Assembly: GCF_003429005.1 (NCBI RefSeq)
Contig: NZ_QVQV01000004.1
Location: 310,518-374,517, forward strand
Source of the DNA: Paraburkholderia sp. DHOC27
GTDB taxonomy: Bacteria; Pseudomonadota; Gammaproteobacteria; Burkholderiales; Burkholderiaceae
Length of the DNA stretch: 64,000 nucleotides
Direction: 5' to 3'
Made by a program: the position numbers and the translations under genes. The notes under the pieces were generated by a model. That model did not search any database. It was not told the DNA's origin and saw nothing but the letters and a program-made list of their open reading frames with translations. Shown one piece after another: positions 25,632 to 34,264 of the stretch (position 1 is the first letter of the stretch; each line of letters opens with the position of its first letter).

Positions 25632-26617
25632 ACGCGCGCCTTGCCCAGCACTTCCGGGTTGATCGGGTTAGCGGGACGGCCCGCATTGGGCCCTTCGCCG
25701 AGCGCGGCGATCAGGTTGTCGGCGGCGAGATTGGCCATCGCGCGACGCGTGGCCTCCGTGGCGCTGGCAATGTGCGGTGCCAGCACGACATTCGGCACCG
25801 TCAGCAGCGCCGGGTTCAGATTCGGCTCACCCTCGTACACATCGAGACCGGCCGCTGCAATGCGCTTCGCGCGCAATGCTTCAGCCAGCGCCGCGTCGTC
25901 GACAATGCCGCCGCGGGCAATGTTGGTGAGCGTGGCGGTCGGTTTCATCAAGGCCAGTTCGGCCGCGCCGATCGTGTGATGATTTTCCTTCGTATAGGGC
26001 AGCACGAGCACGACGTGATCGGCACGCCGCAGCAGTTCCTCTTTCGACACGTACTGCGCGTTCAACTCGGCCTCGATCTGCGGCGCCACCTGTGAACGGT
26101 TGTGATAAAGCACCTGCATGTTGAAACCACGCGCGCGGCGCGCGAGCGCCTGGCCGATGCGGCCCATGCCGATCACACCCAACGTGGAACCGTGAATATC
26201 CGAGCCGAGAAAACCGTCATACGCCCACTTCTGCCAGTGCCCCGCGCGCAGCCAGTGCTCCGATTCGGCAATGCGGCGCGCCGCTGCCATCATCAGTGCC
26301 CAGCCAAAGTCGGCGGTGGATTCGTTCAGCACATCCGGCGTATTGGTGCCGAGCACGTTCGACGCGTTGAAGGCGGCCATGTCGAAGTTGTTGTAGCCCA
26401 CCGCCATGTTTGCCACGACGCGCAGACGCGGCGCCGCGGACAACACAGCCGGGCCGACCGGGTCGCCGGCGGTCAGCGCGCCGTCCTTGTCGGCGAGGCG
26501 GCGCGCGAATTCGTCGGCGGACAGTACGTCACCGTTGTTCCAGTCGACCTCGAAATACTGTTCGAGACGTTCGATCACGTCCGGAAAGATGGGACGTGCG
26601 ACGAGGATCTTCTGCAT
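25628..26617 (-). CDS. D-isomer-specific 2-hydroxyacid dehydrogenase (glyoxylate/hydroxypyruvate reductase type)
   Basis: NAD(P)-dependent reductase of 329 residues. The nucleotide-binding motif is GVIGMGRIGQALARRA, the catalytic Arg lies in NIARGGIVDD, the Glu in VYEGEP and the His in LAPHIASATEATR. It resembles GhrB/GyaR glyoxylate reductases. I chose the ATG at 26617 (MQKILVARP); an upstream frame to 26668 has no family support. It is followed directly by rmuC. Confidence 0.9.
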   Translation of the reverse strand: MQKILVARPIFPDVIERLEQYFEVDWNNGDVLSADEFARRLADKDGALTAGDPVGPAVLSAAPRLRVVANMAVGYNNFDMAAFNASNVLGTNTPDVLNESTADFGWALMMAAARRIAESEHWLRAGHWQKWAYDGFLGSDIHGSTLGVIGMGRIGQALARRARGFNMQVLYHNRSQVAPQIEAELNAQYVSKEELLRRADHVVLVLPYTKENHHTIGAAELALMKPTATLTNIARGGIVDDAALAEALRAKRIAAAGLDVYEGEPNLNPALLTVPNVVLAPHIASATEATRRAMANLAADNLIAALGEGPNAGRPANPINPEVLGKARV

Positions 26618-26671
26618 TGCAATTCTCCGAAAAGCGCACTGGGATAGCCGATCCGCCAGTGCCATCAAACG

Positions 26672-28075
26672 CTAAAAGAACAGCCAGCCCGTCACGAAAA
26701 ACAACGGTATGAGGACGACCGCCGACCACCCGAGATAACCGAAAAAACTGGGCATGCGAATGCCGCGCGACTCGGCAATCGCCTTCACCATGAAGTTGGG
26801 GGCGTTGCCGATATAGCTGTTTGCGCCCATGAACACCGCGCCCGCCGAGATCGCGGCCAGCGTCGTGGCGCCCGTGGTCATCAAGGTCTGCGCGTCGCCC
26901 CCCGCCAGGTTGAAGAACACCAGATAGGTTGGCGCATTGTCGAGAAACGAGGACAGCAGCCCGGTGGCCCAGAAAAACATGGCGTCGTGCGGCTCACCGG
27001 ATGGATGGTGAACCACATGAAGCAGCCCGGCAAACGCGCCGGCTTCACCCGCCCGCAAGATGGTGATGACCGGCGCGATGGTCACGAAGATGCCGGCGAA
27101 CAGCTTGGCGACTTCTTCGATGGGCGCCCAGTTGAAGTCATTGCCCTCGCGTGCCGTGCGCGGCGTCACGGCTAGCGACAGCAGCGTCACCGCGATCAGC
27201 GCCACGTCGCGCACCAGGTTTTGCAGCGCGACCGACGTGCCGAACACGTCGAACTCGACACCGGGTTTCCATAAGCCGCTCATCAGCACGAGGACGATGA
27301 TCGCTGCCAGCAGCCAGAAATTGATCTTGCCGTCGACACTCAGCGCGAGCGAACCCGGCGTGACTTCAGACGAGGCTGGACGCGTGTCCTCGCGCCGATG
27401 ATAGAAGTACGAGTCCAGCACGTAGAACGTCAGCAGCAACACGACGCAGACAAACAGCATGGGCAAAGCCAGGTGCGTGGTGGTCCAGAAAAAACTGACG
27501 CCATTCAGAAAGCCGAGAAACAGCGGCGGGTCGCCCAGCGGCGACAGCGAACCACCAGCATTGGCGACCAGGAAGATGAAGAACACCACGATATGCACGA
27601 CATGCTGACGGCTTTGATTGGCGCGCAGCAAAGGACGGATCAGCAGCATCGCCGCGCCGGTCGTGCCCATGATGCTGGCGAACAGCGTGCCCAGCGCGAG
27701 AATGATCGTATTCAGCCGCGGCGAACCGCGCAGGTCGCCGCGTAGACAAATGCCCCCGGCAACGGTGTAGAGCGCGGTGAGCAGCACGATGAACGGCACG
27801 TACTCCTCGAGCATGGCATGGACGAACGTGCCGAACGCGAGGCCTACGCCGAACGAGATGGCGAACGGCACGAGAAACACGACGGCCCACGCCGCTGCGA
27901 TCTTGCCGAAATGGTGGTGCCAGAAAGCCGGCGCGATGAGGGGAAACAGTGCGATGGACAGCAGCACGCCGGCGAACGGCACACCCCACCACGCGGATAG
28001 CGTGGCGCCGTCGAGCGTGGCGGCCGCAGCGACGCGTGGCAGGAACGCAAACAAGGTGGCGATCAGCAGGATCAT
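26672..28075 (-). CDS. NhaD-type sodium:proton antiporter
   Basis: Integral membrane protein of 467 residues with about 12 hydrophobic segments, of the NhaD / ion-transporter superfamily. Recognisable are the NAGGSLSPLGDPPLFLGFL segment and ATGLLSSFLDNAPTYLVFFN, both typical of NhaD-type exchangers. I chose the ATG at 28075, which begins with a hydrophobic helix. An in-frame GTG at 28204 overlaps the lutC-like stop and would add 43 polar residues. The gene lies 54 bases upstream of the dehydrogenase start. Confidence 0.87.
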   Translation of the reverse strand: MILLIATLFAFLPRVAAAATLDGATLSAWWGVPFAGVLLSIALFPLIAPAFWHHHFGKIAAAWAVVFLVPFAISFGVGLAFGTFVHAMLEEYVPFIVLLTALYTVAGGICLRGDLRGSPRLNTIILALGTLFASIMGTTGAAMLLIRPLLRANQSRQHVVHIVVFFIFLVANAGGSLSPLGDPPLFLGFLNGVSFFWTTTHLALPMLFVCVVLLLTFYVLDSYFYHRREDTRPASSEVTPGSLALSVDGKINFWLLAAIIVLVLMSGLWKPGVEFDVFGTSVALQNLVRDVALIAVTLLSLAVTPRTAREGNDFNWAPIEEVAKLFAGIFVTIAPVITILRAGEAGAFAGLLHVVHHPSGEPHDAMFFWATGLLSSFLDNAPTYLVFFNLAGGDAQTLMTTGATTLAAISAGAVFMGANSYIGNAPNFMVKAIAESRGIRMPSFFGYLGWSAVVLIPLFFVTGWLFF

Positions 28076-28200
28076 CGCACCGGCGTGCCGCTTCGCGAAG
28101 CCGTGCTCAGGCTGCCTCGCTCGCGCGCAAGCCTGCGCGCAGACACGCTCGGGTGAGGTGCTCTGCGTCGAGCCACTGCAAATATGCGGCGATATGAAGC

Positions 28201-28863
28201 TCACGCGCCGCGCACCACGATGACGTGAACGCGATATGGGCCATGCGCGCCGAGCACAATGGTCTGCTCGATATCGCCGGTGCGCGACGGACCCGAGATG
28301 AAGTTGACCGCGCGCGGCGGTTCGCCCCGTTCGGCGCGGATCAGACTGAACGCGTCTTCATGACCGGCGACGATGCGCGACGCCGGCACGATCGCGATAT
28401 GCGTTTCCGGCAACAACCCGGCCGACGCATAAGTCTCAGGCCCGGACAACAGGACGAGCGAGCCGGTCTCAGCCGTCGCGCAAAAACAGCCGGTGATACC
28501 GACCCGATCGCTATCTTCAGGCTTGCGAAATTCCACCGTGAGGCCTGCGGCGGACCAGTCGAGATCCTGCAGTGTTTGCCATGCGATTGCCTGCAACGGC
28601 AAGCCACACTCGGTCAGATAACGGTGCGCCGCAGCGGGTGCGTCGTGCAGCGCGTCGACGCTCTCTACCGTGGTCGACATCCTTAGCGCCTGCTCGATGA
28701 AGTGCGTGACGAGGTCGTCCGGCAAGGGCGGACGCGGACCTTGGGGATGACGCGCGAGATAGTCCGCGGCGGCTTCGCGCTCGGAAGCGGACGGCTCGTC
28801 TTCGCGTCCCTGCGCGGCGCGGATGCGCGCCAGAATCTGGCGGCGAGCGATCGATGTATCCAT
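28201..28863 (-). CDS. LUD-domain protein, LutC/YkgG type
   Basis: A 220-residue protein of the LutC/YkgG family. In lactate-using operons LutC works with the iron-sulfur proteins LutA and LutB. Family motifs seen are AETGSLVLLSGPET and the C-terminal VNFISGPSRTGDIEQTIVLGAHGP, which is strongly conserved. No lutA or lutB lies nearby, so this is either a lone copy or its partners are elsewhere. The ATG at 28863 has AAGGA at a good distance. Confidence 0.87.
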   Translation of the reverse strand: MDTSIARRQILARIRAAQGREDEPSASEREAAADYLARHPQGPRPPLPDDLVTHFIEQALRMSTTVESVDALHDAPAAAHRYLTECGLPLQAIAWQTLQDLDWSAAGLTVEFRKPEDSDRVGITGCFCATAETGSLVLLSGPETYASAGLLPETHIAIVPASRIVAGHEDAFSLIRAERGEPPRAVNFISGPSRTGDIEQTIVLGAHGPYRVHVIVVRGA

Positions 28864-29027
28864 GACGTAGGTCCTTGCGAAGTGGCCGGCCTGGTAGCCG
28901 TACCGTACCGCGAGGATTATACCGGCGGCCCCGCGCGCAAACAGTCGGCCAGATGGCCAGGCCAAGGGTCCGGACAAGCGTGCGTGGAGCACGCCGCCGA
29001 ACACATGCCAAGTACCACTCGCCAGCG

Positions 29028-30224
29028 TTACGGCGTGGTTTCCTCGTCCGGCTGCTTGATGCCGAACACCTGGCGCAGATACGCCAGATAGGCCTTGTCG
29101 TCGCACATGTTCTTGCCCGGCGAGTCGGACAGTTTGGCCACCGGCTGACCATTGCAGCGAACCATCTTGATGACGATCTGCAGCGGGTTGTAGCCGAGGT
29201 CGTTGGTCAGATTGGTGCCGACCCCGAAGGCAAGCTTGCAGCGGCCCCGGAAGCGTTCGTACAGTTGCAGGACCTTGGGAATGTCGAGCGCGTCGGAGAA
29301 CACCAGGATCTTCGTGCGCGGATCGCAGCGGTTCGCTTCGTAGTGCTTCAGCAGGCGCTCGCCCCATTCGAACGGGTCGCCGGAGTCATGCCGCGCGCCG
29401 TCAAACAGCTTGCAGAAGTACATGTCGAAATCGCGCAGGAACGCTTCCATGCCGTACACGTCAGAAAGCGCGATGCCCAGATCGCCGCGATATTCCTTCG
29501 CCCACATCTCGAAGCCGAAGATCTGCGAATCGCGCAGCCGCGGACCCAGCGCCTGGCAGGCCTGCAGGTATTCATGCGCCATCGTGCCGAGTGGCGTGAG
29601 GCCATGCTTCATCGCGTAGAAGACGTTGCTCGTGCCGGTGAACTGTTCGCCGAGGTCGTCTTTCAGCGTGAGGATCACTTCCTCGTGCCAGCGCTTCGAA
29701 AAACGACGCCGCGTGCCGTAGTCGGCAATCTTGCAGTCCGCGAATTCGGGCCGTGCACCCAGCAGCTTGATCTTCTCGCCAAGGCGCTCGCGGCCCTCGC
29801 CATAGGCCGGCTGTTGCTGCGTGTTGCGGAAATAGACTTCGTTGACGATCGCGAGCACCGGAATCTCGAACAGGATCGTATGCAGCCACGGACCCTTGAT
29901 CTCGATGTCGATTTCGCCGTTGCCCTTGGGCGAAGGCGTGATCGAAATGTACTTTTCGCTCAGATGGAAGAGCGCCAGGAACTCGATGAAGTCGCCCTTG
30001 ATGAAGCGCATGCGGCGCAGGTAATCCAGCTCGCTGTCGGTGAAGCGCAGGTCGCAGAGCTTGCGCACTTCATCGCGAATCTCGTCCACGTAGGGCACGA
30101 GATCGACGCCAGGGGTCCGGCAACGAAAGCGGTATTCGACGCTCGCGGCAGGGAAATGATGCAGAACCACCTGCATCATCGTGAACTTGTACAGATCAGT
30201 GTCGAGCAGCGAAGTAATAATCAT
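29028..30224 (-). CDS. pncB: Nicotinate phosphoribosyltransferase PncB
   Basis: Salvages nicotinate into nicotinate mononucleotide for NAD synthesis, with ATP hydrolysis (398 residues). The N-terminus SLLDTDLYKFTMMQ is diagnostic. The active-site region includes GTMAHEYLQACQAL, with the His that is phosphorylated in this family, and the ARHDSGDPFEWGE segment. I chose the ATG at 30224; the frame extends upstream to 30266 without family support. It is divergent from fdxA. Confidence 0.95.
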   Translation of the reverse strand: MIITSLLDTDLYKFTMMQVVLHHFPAASVEYRFRCRTPGVDLVPYVDEIRDEVRKLCDLRFTDSELDYLRRMRFIKGDFIEFLALFHLSEKYISITPSPKGNGEIDIEIKGPWLHTILFEIPVLAIVNEVYFRNTQQQPAYGEGRERLGEKIKLLGARPEFADCKIADYGTRRRFSKRWHEEVILTLKDDLGEQFTGTSNVFYAMKHGLTPLGTMAHEYLQACQALGPRLRDSQIFGFEMWAKEYRGDLGIALSDVYGMEAFLRDFDMYFCKLFDGARHDSGDPFEWGERLLKHYEANRCDPRTKILVFSDALDIPKVLQLYERFRGRCKLAFGVGTNLTNDLGYNPLQIVIKMVRCNGQPVAKLSDSPGKNMCDDKAYLAYLRQVFGIKQPDEETTP

Positions 30225-30538
30225 GATGGTGCGAACCGGGACTGCGGGAAACGGAGGACCGGACATGGCTCACGCGCGGCCAGTGCCTGGTCCTTGTGAG
30301 ACCAGGCGGGGCACCATGTGGGTCCATGCGCCTGTGGCACGCCCCTGCGCGCCAGCTTGACGCATGTTACCCGAATGCGCCGCGGGATATGACTGAAGGG
30401 TCATCCGGGCGCGCCATAAACTAATCACGAAATCGTATAAACCGGCTGAAGCGTCAGTACATACGCCTCTTGACGTTACGTTACAATAGCGCTTTTGGCG
30501 TTTCGCCTCCCCCGATACCGCATGCAGGAGCTGCCTGA
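30225..30538. other. pncB-fdxA divergent intergenic region
   Basis: This 314-base gap holds the promoters for pncB (minus) and fdxA (plus). A TACAAT at 30482-30487 could be a -10 element for fdxA, but no good -35 is seen at the right distance. No coding frame or clear hairpin was found. Confidence 0.45.
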
Positions 30539-30862
30539 ATGACTCACGTTGTGACCGAAAGCTGCATCAAGTGCCGCTATACCGACTGCGTCGATGTGTG
30601 CCCGGTGGACTGCTTTCGCGAAGGTCCCAACTTCCTCGCGATCGATCCCGATGAGTGCATCGACTGTGCCGTGTGCGTCGCCGAATGTCCGGTGAACGCC
30701 ATCTACGCCGAGGAAGACGTACCGGGCGACCAGCAGAACTTCATTGCGCTGAACGCCGACCTCGCGAAGAACTGGCCCAGCATCACGAAGACCAAGGCTC
30801 CGTTGCCCGAAGCGGACGAGTTCAAGGACGTGAAGGAAAAGCTGGACCTGCTGGCTCGCTAA
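30539..30862 (+). CDS. fdxA: Ferredoxin FdxA (7Fe-8S type)
   Basis: A 107-residue electron carrier. The N-terminal part has Cys residues in the pattern ESCIKCRYTDCVDVCPVDC, which binds the 3Fe-4S cluster with one extra Cys. The 4Fe-4S ligands follow in CIDCAVCVAECP. The C-terminal extension (about 60-107) is typical of Azotobacter-type FdxA. It stands alone, followed by the tRNA-Asn genes. Confidence 0.95.
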   Translation: MTHVVTESCIKCRYTDCVDVCPVDCFREGPNFLAIDPDECIDCAVCVAECPVNAIYAEEDVPGDQQNFIALNADLAKNWPSITKTKAPLPEADEFKDVKEKLDLLAR

Positions 30863-30955
30863 TCGAGCGTGGATGAGCGTGGACGGTGCCTCGTGCGGTC
30901 ATGCCAGGCGGTTGCACTTCTCTCGTTTCATTGAAATAGAGATGCGGCCGGGGTA

Positions 30956-30984
30956 TTGACAGCCCTTGTAGTACCTCCTACAAT
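30956..30984 (+). promoter_or_regulatory. Near-consensus sigma-70 promoter for the tRNA-Asn pair
   Basis: TTGACA at 30956-30961 and TACAAT at 30979-30984 are separated by exactly 17 bases. Transcription would begin about 30991, 16 bases before the first tRNA. This is the best housekeeping promoter I see in the window. Confidence 0.88.
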
Positions 30985-31006
30985 TTCGCTTCTCTGCTGT
31001 TGTTGT

Positions 31007-31082
31007 TCCCCGATAGCTCAGTCGGTAGAGCGCCGGACTGTTAATCCGTAGGTCCCTGGTTCGAGCCCAGGTCGGGGAGCCA
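31007..31082 (+). tRNA. tRNA-Asn (GTT)
   Basis: A 76-base cloverleaf with acceptor arms TCCCCGA and TCGGGGA, discriminator G and an encoded CCA. The anticodon loop CTGTTAA gives anticodon GTT. The T loop reads GGTTCGAGCCC. A promoter lies just upstream and a terminator just downstream. Confidence 0.97.
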
Positions 31083-31090
31083 AGAATTGC

Positions 31091-31120
31091 AAAGGCCCGT
31101 TAACCATGACGGGCTTTTTT
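31091..31120 (+). terminator. Terminator after first tRNA-Asn
   Basis: GCCCGT (31095-31100) and ACGGGC (31109-31114) pair around an 8-base loop and are followed by six T. Despite this, a second tRNA follows, so either read-through is partial or the second tRNA has a promoter in the short spacer. Confidence 0.82.
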
Positions 31121-31141
31121 ATGTAAAGGTTGTATTGCTGT

Positions 31142-31217
31142 TCCCCGATAGCTCAGTCGGTAGAGCGCCGGACTGTTAATCCGTAGGTCCCTGGTTCGAG
31201 CCCAGGTCGGGGAGCCA
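31142..31217 (+). tRNA. tRNA-Asn (GTT), second identical copy
   Basis: The sequence is identical to the first copy over all 76 bases, including the encoded CCA. It lies 59 bases after the first copy, beyond the first terminator. Duplicate adjacent tRNA-Asn genes raise dosage and offer a common target for phage integrases, but no integrase is present here. Confidence 0.97.
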
Positions 31218-31226
31218 AAAAATTTC

Positions 31227-31256
31227 GAAGGCCCGCATTCGTGCGGGCCTTTTTGT
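31227..31256 (+). terminator. Terminator after second tRNA-Asn
   Basis: AGGCCCGCA (31229-31237) pairs with TGCGGGCCT (31242-31250) around a 4-base loop, followed by TTTTGTTTT. Confidence 0.88.
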
Positions 31257-31496
31257 TTTGGGCGATTGATCCAAGGTGGTCAATGCCGTGATCTTTGGCA
31301 AGCCACGCGTCCCGTCTCCTCATACGCCAATGCGCCACGCGTCCCACCTCATCTCACAGTACGACTAATCCGACGGCTTTAGGAATTCTCTGATCGCACG
31401 GGTGCGCTCAGGCCTCGACAATCTCAATATCGAAATAGCAGTGATCGCGCAGCGTTGCATCAGCGCGCGAGAACGCCGAATTGTGAGGTTCGAAAA

Positions 31497-32519
31497 ATGT
31501 CCCGTGCGCTGTCCCGCTTGCTTAAGGCAACCTTGCTCATTGCGGCAGCGTGCGTTTCGACCCATGCGCTCTCTGCTCCCTATAGTGACTGCAGCGCTGC
31601 GTTGCCCTTGTCGGTCAATCTCCCGTCTGTCAGCGTGCCGGCCAACCTCGCCGTCGGGCAAACCATTCCTGGCGCCACGGCCTCTTTCGCCATTCCGGTG
31701 AACTGCACGGTCAATCCGGGTGCCGACTGGTACATGACCACATCGCCGACCGCCGCCATCACTCTGGTTGCTGGCTTTTCGGACGTCTACACCACCAGCG
31801 GCATGGGCGCTGGGGTGGGTTTCAGAATGCGTAATGCCGCCGGCGTAGTCATGGCACCCATAAGCTACGCCGGCGCCACGGGCACATACGACATGGGCGC
31901 CTCGAAGCTCGGTGCGAACGTAATCCAGGGCACCTTCGAACTCGTCAAGACCGGCACCGTGGCCACAGGCTCGTTCGGATTTTCGGACTACGCGCACGTC
32001 CCCAGCAAGGAGTACGCGAACGGTGGTGCGGCATCAAAGAGCATGCTCAGTTTCAACTACACGGTACTGAACAATTCGGTCGCCAGTTGTTCGGTCACCA
32101 CCACGAATGTCGCCGTCTCCATGCCGTACACGAACACTTCCGCATTCAAGGGCATCGGCACGACCGCCAGCGCCACGCATTTCGATCTCGGCCTCCAATG
32201 CGACCCAAATGCGAAGCCGGCGGTCAGCTTCACGGATTCAGCCTCGATATCCAATCAGACGAACACGCTCACGCTGGCGCCCGGCTCGACTGCGGCGGGT
32301 GTCGGTGTGCAGCTCCTCTATCAAAACGTCCCGGTGACGTTCGGCTCGGCCAGCTATTCCTATACGACCAGCAGTACACCCACGACGACTGGCGTCGCGC
32401 TTGGGACCCTGTCCGGTGTCCAGAACATCCCCTTCCAGGCGCGCTACATCCAGACCGCTGCCTCCGTCACCCCCGGTCTGGTCAAGGCCATCGCTACCTT
32501 CACGATGAACTACAACTGA
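31497..32519 (+). CDS. Two-domain fimbrial/adhesin-like secreted protein
   Basis: A 340-residue protein with a signal peptide (about 1-27, ending THALSA). Two parts resemble fimbrial subunit domains. The second (about 183-340) looks like a type 1 pilin domain, with a disulfide pair near CSVTTTNVAVSMPY and GLQCDPNA and the C-terminal strand IATFTMNYN that ends in the penultimate-Tyr pattern used for donor-strand exchange. This layout resembles tip adhesins of chaperone-usher pili. No chaperone, usher or major pilin gene is nearby. The ATG at 31497 begins MSRALSRLLK; SD is weak. Confidence 0.7.
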   Translation: MSRALSRLLKATLLIAAACVSTHALSAPYSDCSAALPLSVNLPSVSVPANLAVGQTIPGATASFAIPVNCTVNPGADWYMTTSPTAAITLVAGFSDVYTTSGMGAGVGFRMRNAAGVVMAPISYAGATGTYDMGASKLGANVIQGTFELVKTGTVATGSFGFSDYAHVPSKEYANGGAASKSMLSFNYTVLNNSVASCSVTTTNVAVSMPYTNTSAFKGIGTTASATHFDLGLQCDPNAKPAVSFTDSASISNQTNTLTLAPGSTAAGVGVQLLYQNVPVTFGSASYSYTTSSTPTTTGVALGTLSGVQNIPFQARYIQTAASVTPGLVKAIATFTMNYN

Positions 32520-32717
32520 CCCTGCGCGACACCACGAGGACCGCAGCCAGGACGTGGCGGTTTCGATGCCGCTCACGCGGAACAGCGTCCCGAAGCCAAA
32601 ATCAGTCGTGATCCACGCTACGACGCAAAACTAATCGGTTTGCGCGTTGGATCAATCCGGAAACAGGACGTCGGCCGTTATACGATGGCACTTCCCCGCA
32701 ATCATTCCGGCATCCCG

Positions 32718-33197
32718 ATGAAAACCCTCCTGTCGAATCTCGCGCTCGCTGCTGCCTCTACCCTGCTGCTCGCTTCGCTCGCTCACGCCGAAGAAGTCGC
32801 GAGCGTCAACACCAACTTCCGCGTGACCGGTTCCGACCGCGTCGTGGTCGAAGCCTACGACGATCCGCTGGTACAAGGCGTCACGTGCTACGTGTCGCGT
32901 GCTCGCACCGGCGGTATCAAGGGCACGCTGGGGATCGCGGAAGATCCCACCGAGGCGTCGATTGCCTGCCGGCAGGTTGGCGAGATCAAATTCACAGGCC
33001 CGCTCAAGCAGCAATCCGATGTGTTCTCGGTGAGCATGTCGCTGATCTTCAAGACGCTGCACGTGGTACGGGTGGTCGATCCGAAGCGCAACACACTGGT
33101 CTACCTGACCTACAGCGACCGCGTCGCAAGCGGCAGCGCGAAAAACAGCGTGACCGCCGTGGCCATGCCGGCGGGCACGACGATTCCGCTGAAGTAA
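32718..33197 (+). CDS. creA: CreA family periplasmic protein
   Basis: A 159-residue exported protein with a signal peptide ending SLAHA (about residue 24). The core has the CreA pattern GVTCYVSRARTGGIKG and ACRQVG, with two Cys likely to form a disulfide. The role of CreA is unknown; the gene is widespread. I chose the ATG at 32718 because it starts the signal peptide; 26 upstream in-frame residues have no signal character. It is monocistronic as far as can be seen. Confidence 0.9.
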   Translation: MKTLLSNLALAAASTLLLASLAHAEEVASVNTNFRVTGSDRVVVEAYDDPLVQGVTCYVSRARTGGIKGTLGIAEDPTEASIACRQVGEIKFTGPLKQQSDVFSVSMSLIFKTLHVVRVVDPKRNTLVYLTYSDRVASGSAKNSVTAVAMPAGTTIPLK

Positions 33198-33267
33198 CGG
33201 GCTCGCGGAAGGTATCCCGGCGCTGGGCTGCGCGCGCTAAACTGGCAGACCAAGCCGGAGTATCACC

Positions 33268-34095
33268 ATGTCTGACACGCGTTTCCGCGATTCCGCCCGC
33301 TACTGGCGCACGCCGCTGCTGCCCGGCGCGGACCTGCTCACCGCCGAATATCACGATCACGAATTCACGCCGCATTGGCACGACGCCTACACGATCCCCG
33401 TGATCGAGGCCGGCGCCGAAGGTTATCGCTATCTGGGCAGCGACTACGTGGCCGAAGCGGGCAGCGTGCCCATCATCAATCCGGGTGAATTGCATACGGG
33501 CGCCAAGGCCATCGAGGCCGGCTGGCGCTATCGGGTGCTGTATGCGCCGGTGGATTTCCTGCACGCGCTGGCGGGCGACGTGGCCGGCGGCTCGCAGCCG
33601 TTACCGTGGTTCGAACCGGGTGTGATCCGCGATCCGGATCTGGCCCGGCGTCTGGCCCACGCGCACCGTCTGCTGGAGGCCGACACCGATCCGCTCGCCG
33701 CCGAAACCGCGATGCTCGACGCGCTCTCCACGCTGCTGGTCCGCTACTCTCGCAGTCAGTCGAAACCGTGGCAAGCCAGCGCTGACGACGCGCGCGTCAC
33801 CATCATGAAGGAGCGTTTGCTGGGCGATCTGACCGAGCCCCTGCCGCTCGCCGAACTGGCGCACACGGTCGGACTGTCGCCGTTTCACACCGCACGGCTA
33901 TTCACGCAGACAACGGGCCTCGCGCCCCACGCCTGGCGCAATCAGGTGCGTTTGCAGCGGGCGCTGGCGCCATTGCGCGCCGGCGTGTCCGTGACTGAAG
34001 TCGCGGCCGCCAGCGGCTTCACCGATCAAAGCCATTTCACGCGCCACTTCCGCCGCATGTTCGGCGTGCCGCCGGGGCGCTGGCAGTCAGCGTAA
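33268..34095 (+). CDS. AraC-family transcriptional regulator
   Basis: A 275-residue regulator. The N-terminal part (about 15-150) is a cupin-like sensor with the HDHEFTPHWHDAYTI metal/ligand-type His cluster. The C-terminal part (about 180-275) holds two helix-turn-helix units (LAELAHTVGLSPFHTARLF and VTEVAAASGFTDQSHFTRHF). It is directly upstream of azlCD on the same strand, with 169 bases between, and may control that exporter. This is typical of the AraC regulators beside AzlCD-type exporters. Confidence 0.9.
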   Translation: MSDTRFRDSARYWRTPLLPGADLLTAEYHDHEFTPHWHDAYTIPVIEAGAEGYRYLGSDYVAEAGSVPIINPGELHTGAKAIEAGWRYRVLYAPVDFLHALAGDVAGGSQPLPWFEPGVIRDPDLARRLAHAHRLLEADTDPLAAETAMLDALSTLLVRYSRSQSKPWQASADDARVTIMKERLLGDLTEPLPLAELAHTVGLSPFHTARLFTQTTGLAPHAWRNQVRLQRALAPLRAGVSVTEVAAASGFTDQSHFTRHFRRMFGVPPGRWQSA

Positions 34096-34144
34096 GCCGC
34101 CACCGGCCCCGCTCACCGCAGCGACGCTCGATCCAGGGTCTCGC

Positions 34145-34174
34145 CATCTACAGGCATCTACAGGCATCTACAGG
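34145..34174. repeat. 10-base tandem repeat, three copies
   Basis: CATCTACAGG occurs three times head to tail (34145-34154, 34155-34164, 34165-34174) between the AraC regulator and azlC. Copy number may vary between strains. No function can be inferred beyond its position in the azlC upstream region. Confidence 0.8.
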
Positions 34175-34264
34175 CGCCGACCGCAGTCAACAGCCGCCCA
34201 CCGCAAGAACGTACAAGCCCCGCCTCCCTGAACCGCCTATGCTCGGCGGACCAAGGAGGCAAGC

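Noticed and set aside
30470..30487. TTGACG followed by TACAAT before fdxA as a promoter
   Set aside because: The two hexamers are only 6 bases apart, so they cannot be the -35 and -10 of one promoter.
31153..31347. 64-residue minus-strand frame over the second tRNA-Asn
   Set aside because: Its tail PRPGLEPGTYGLTVRRS is a known artefact of reading tRNA genes backwards; the DNA is explained by the tRNA.
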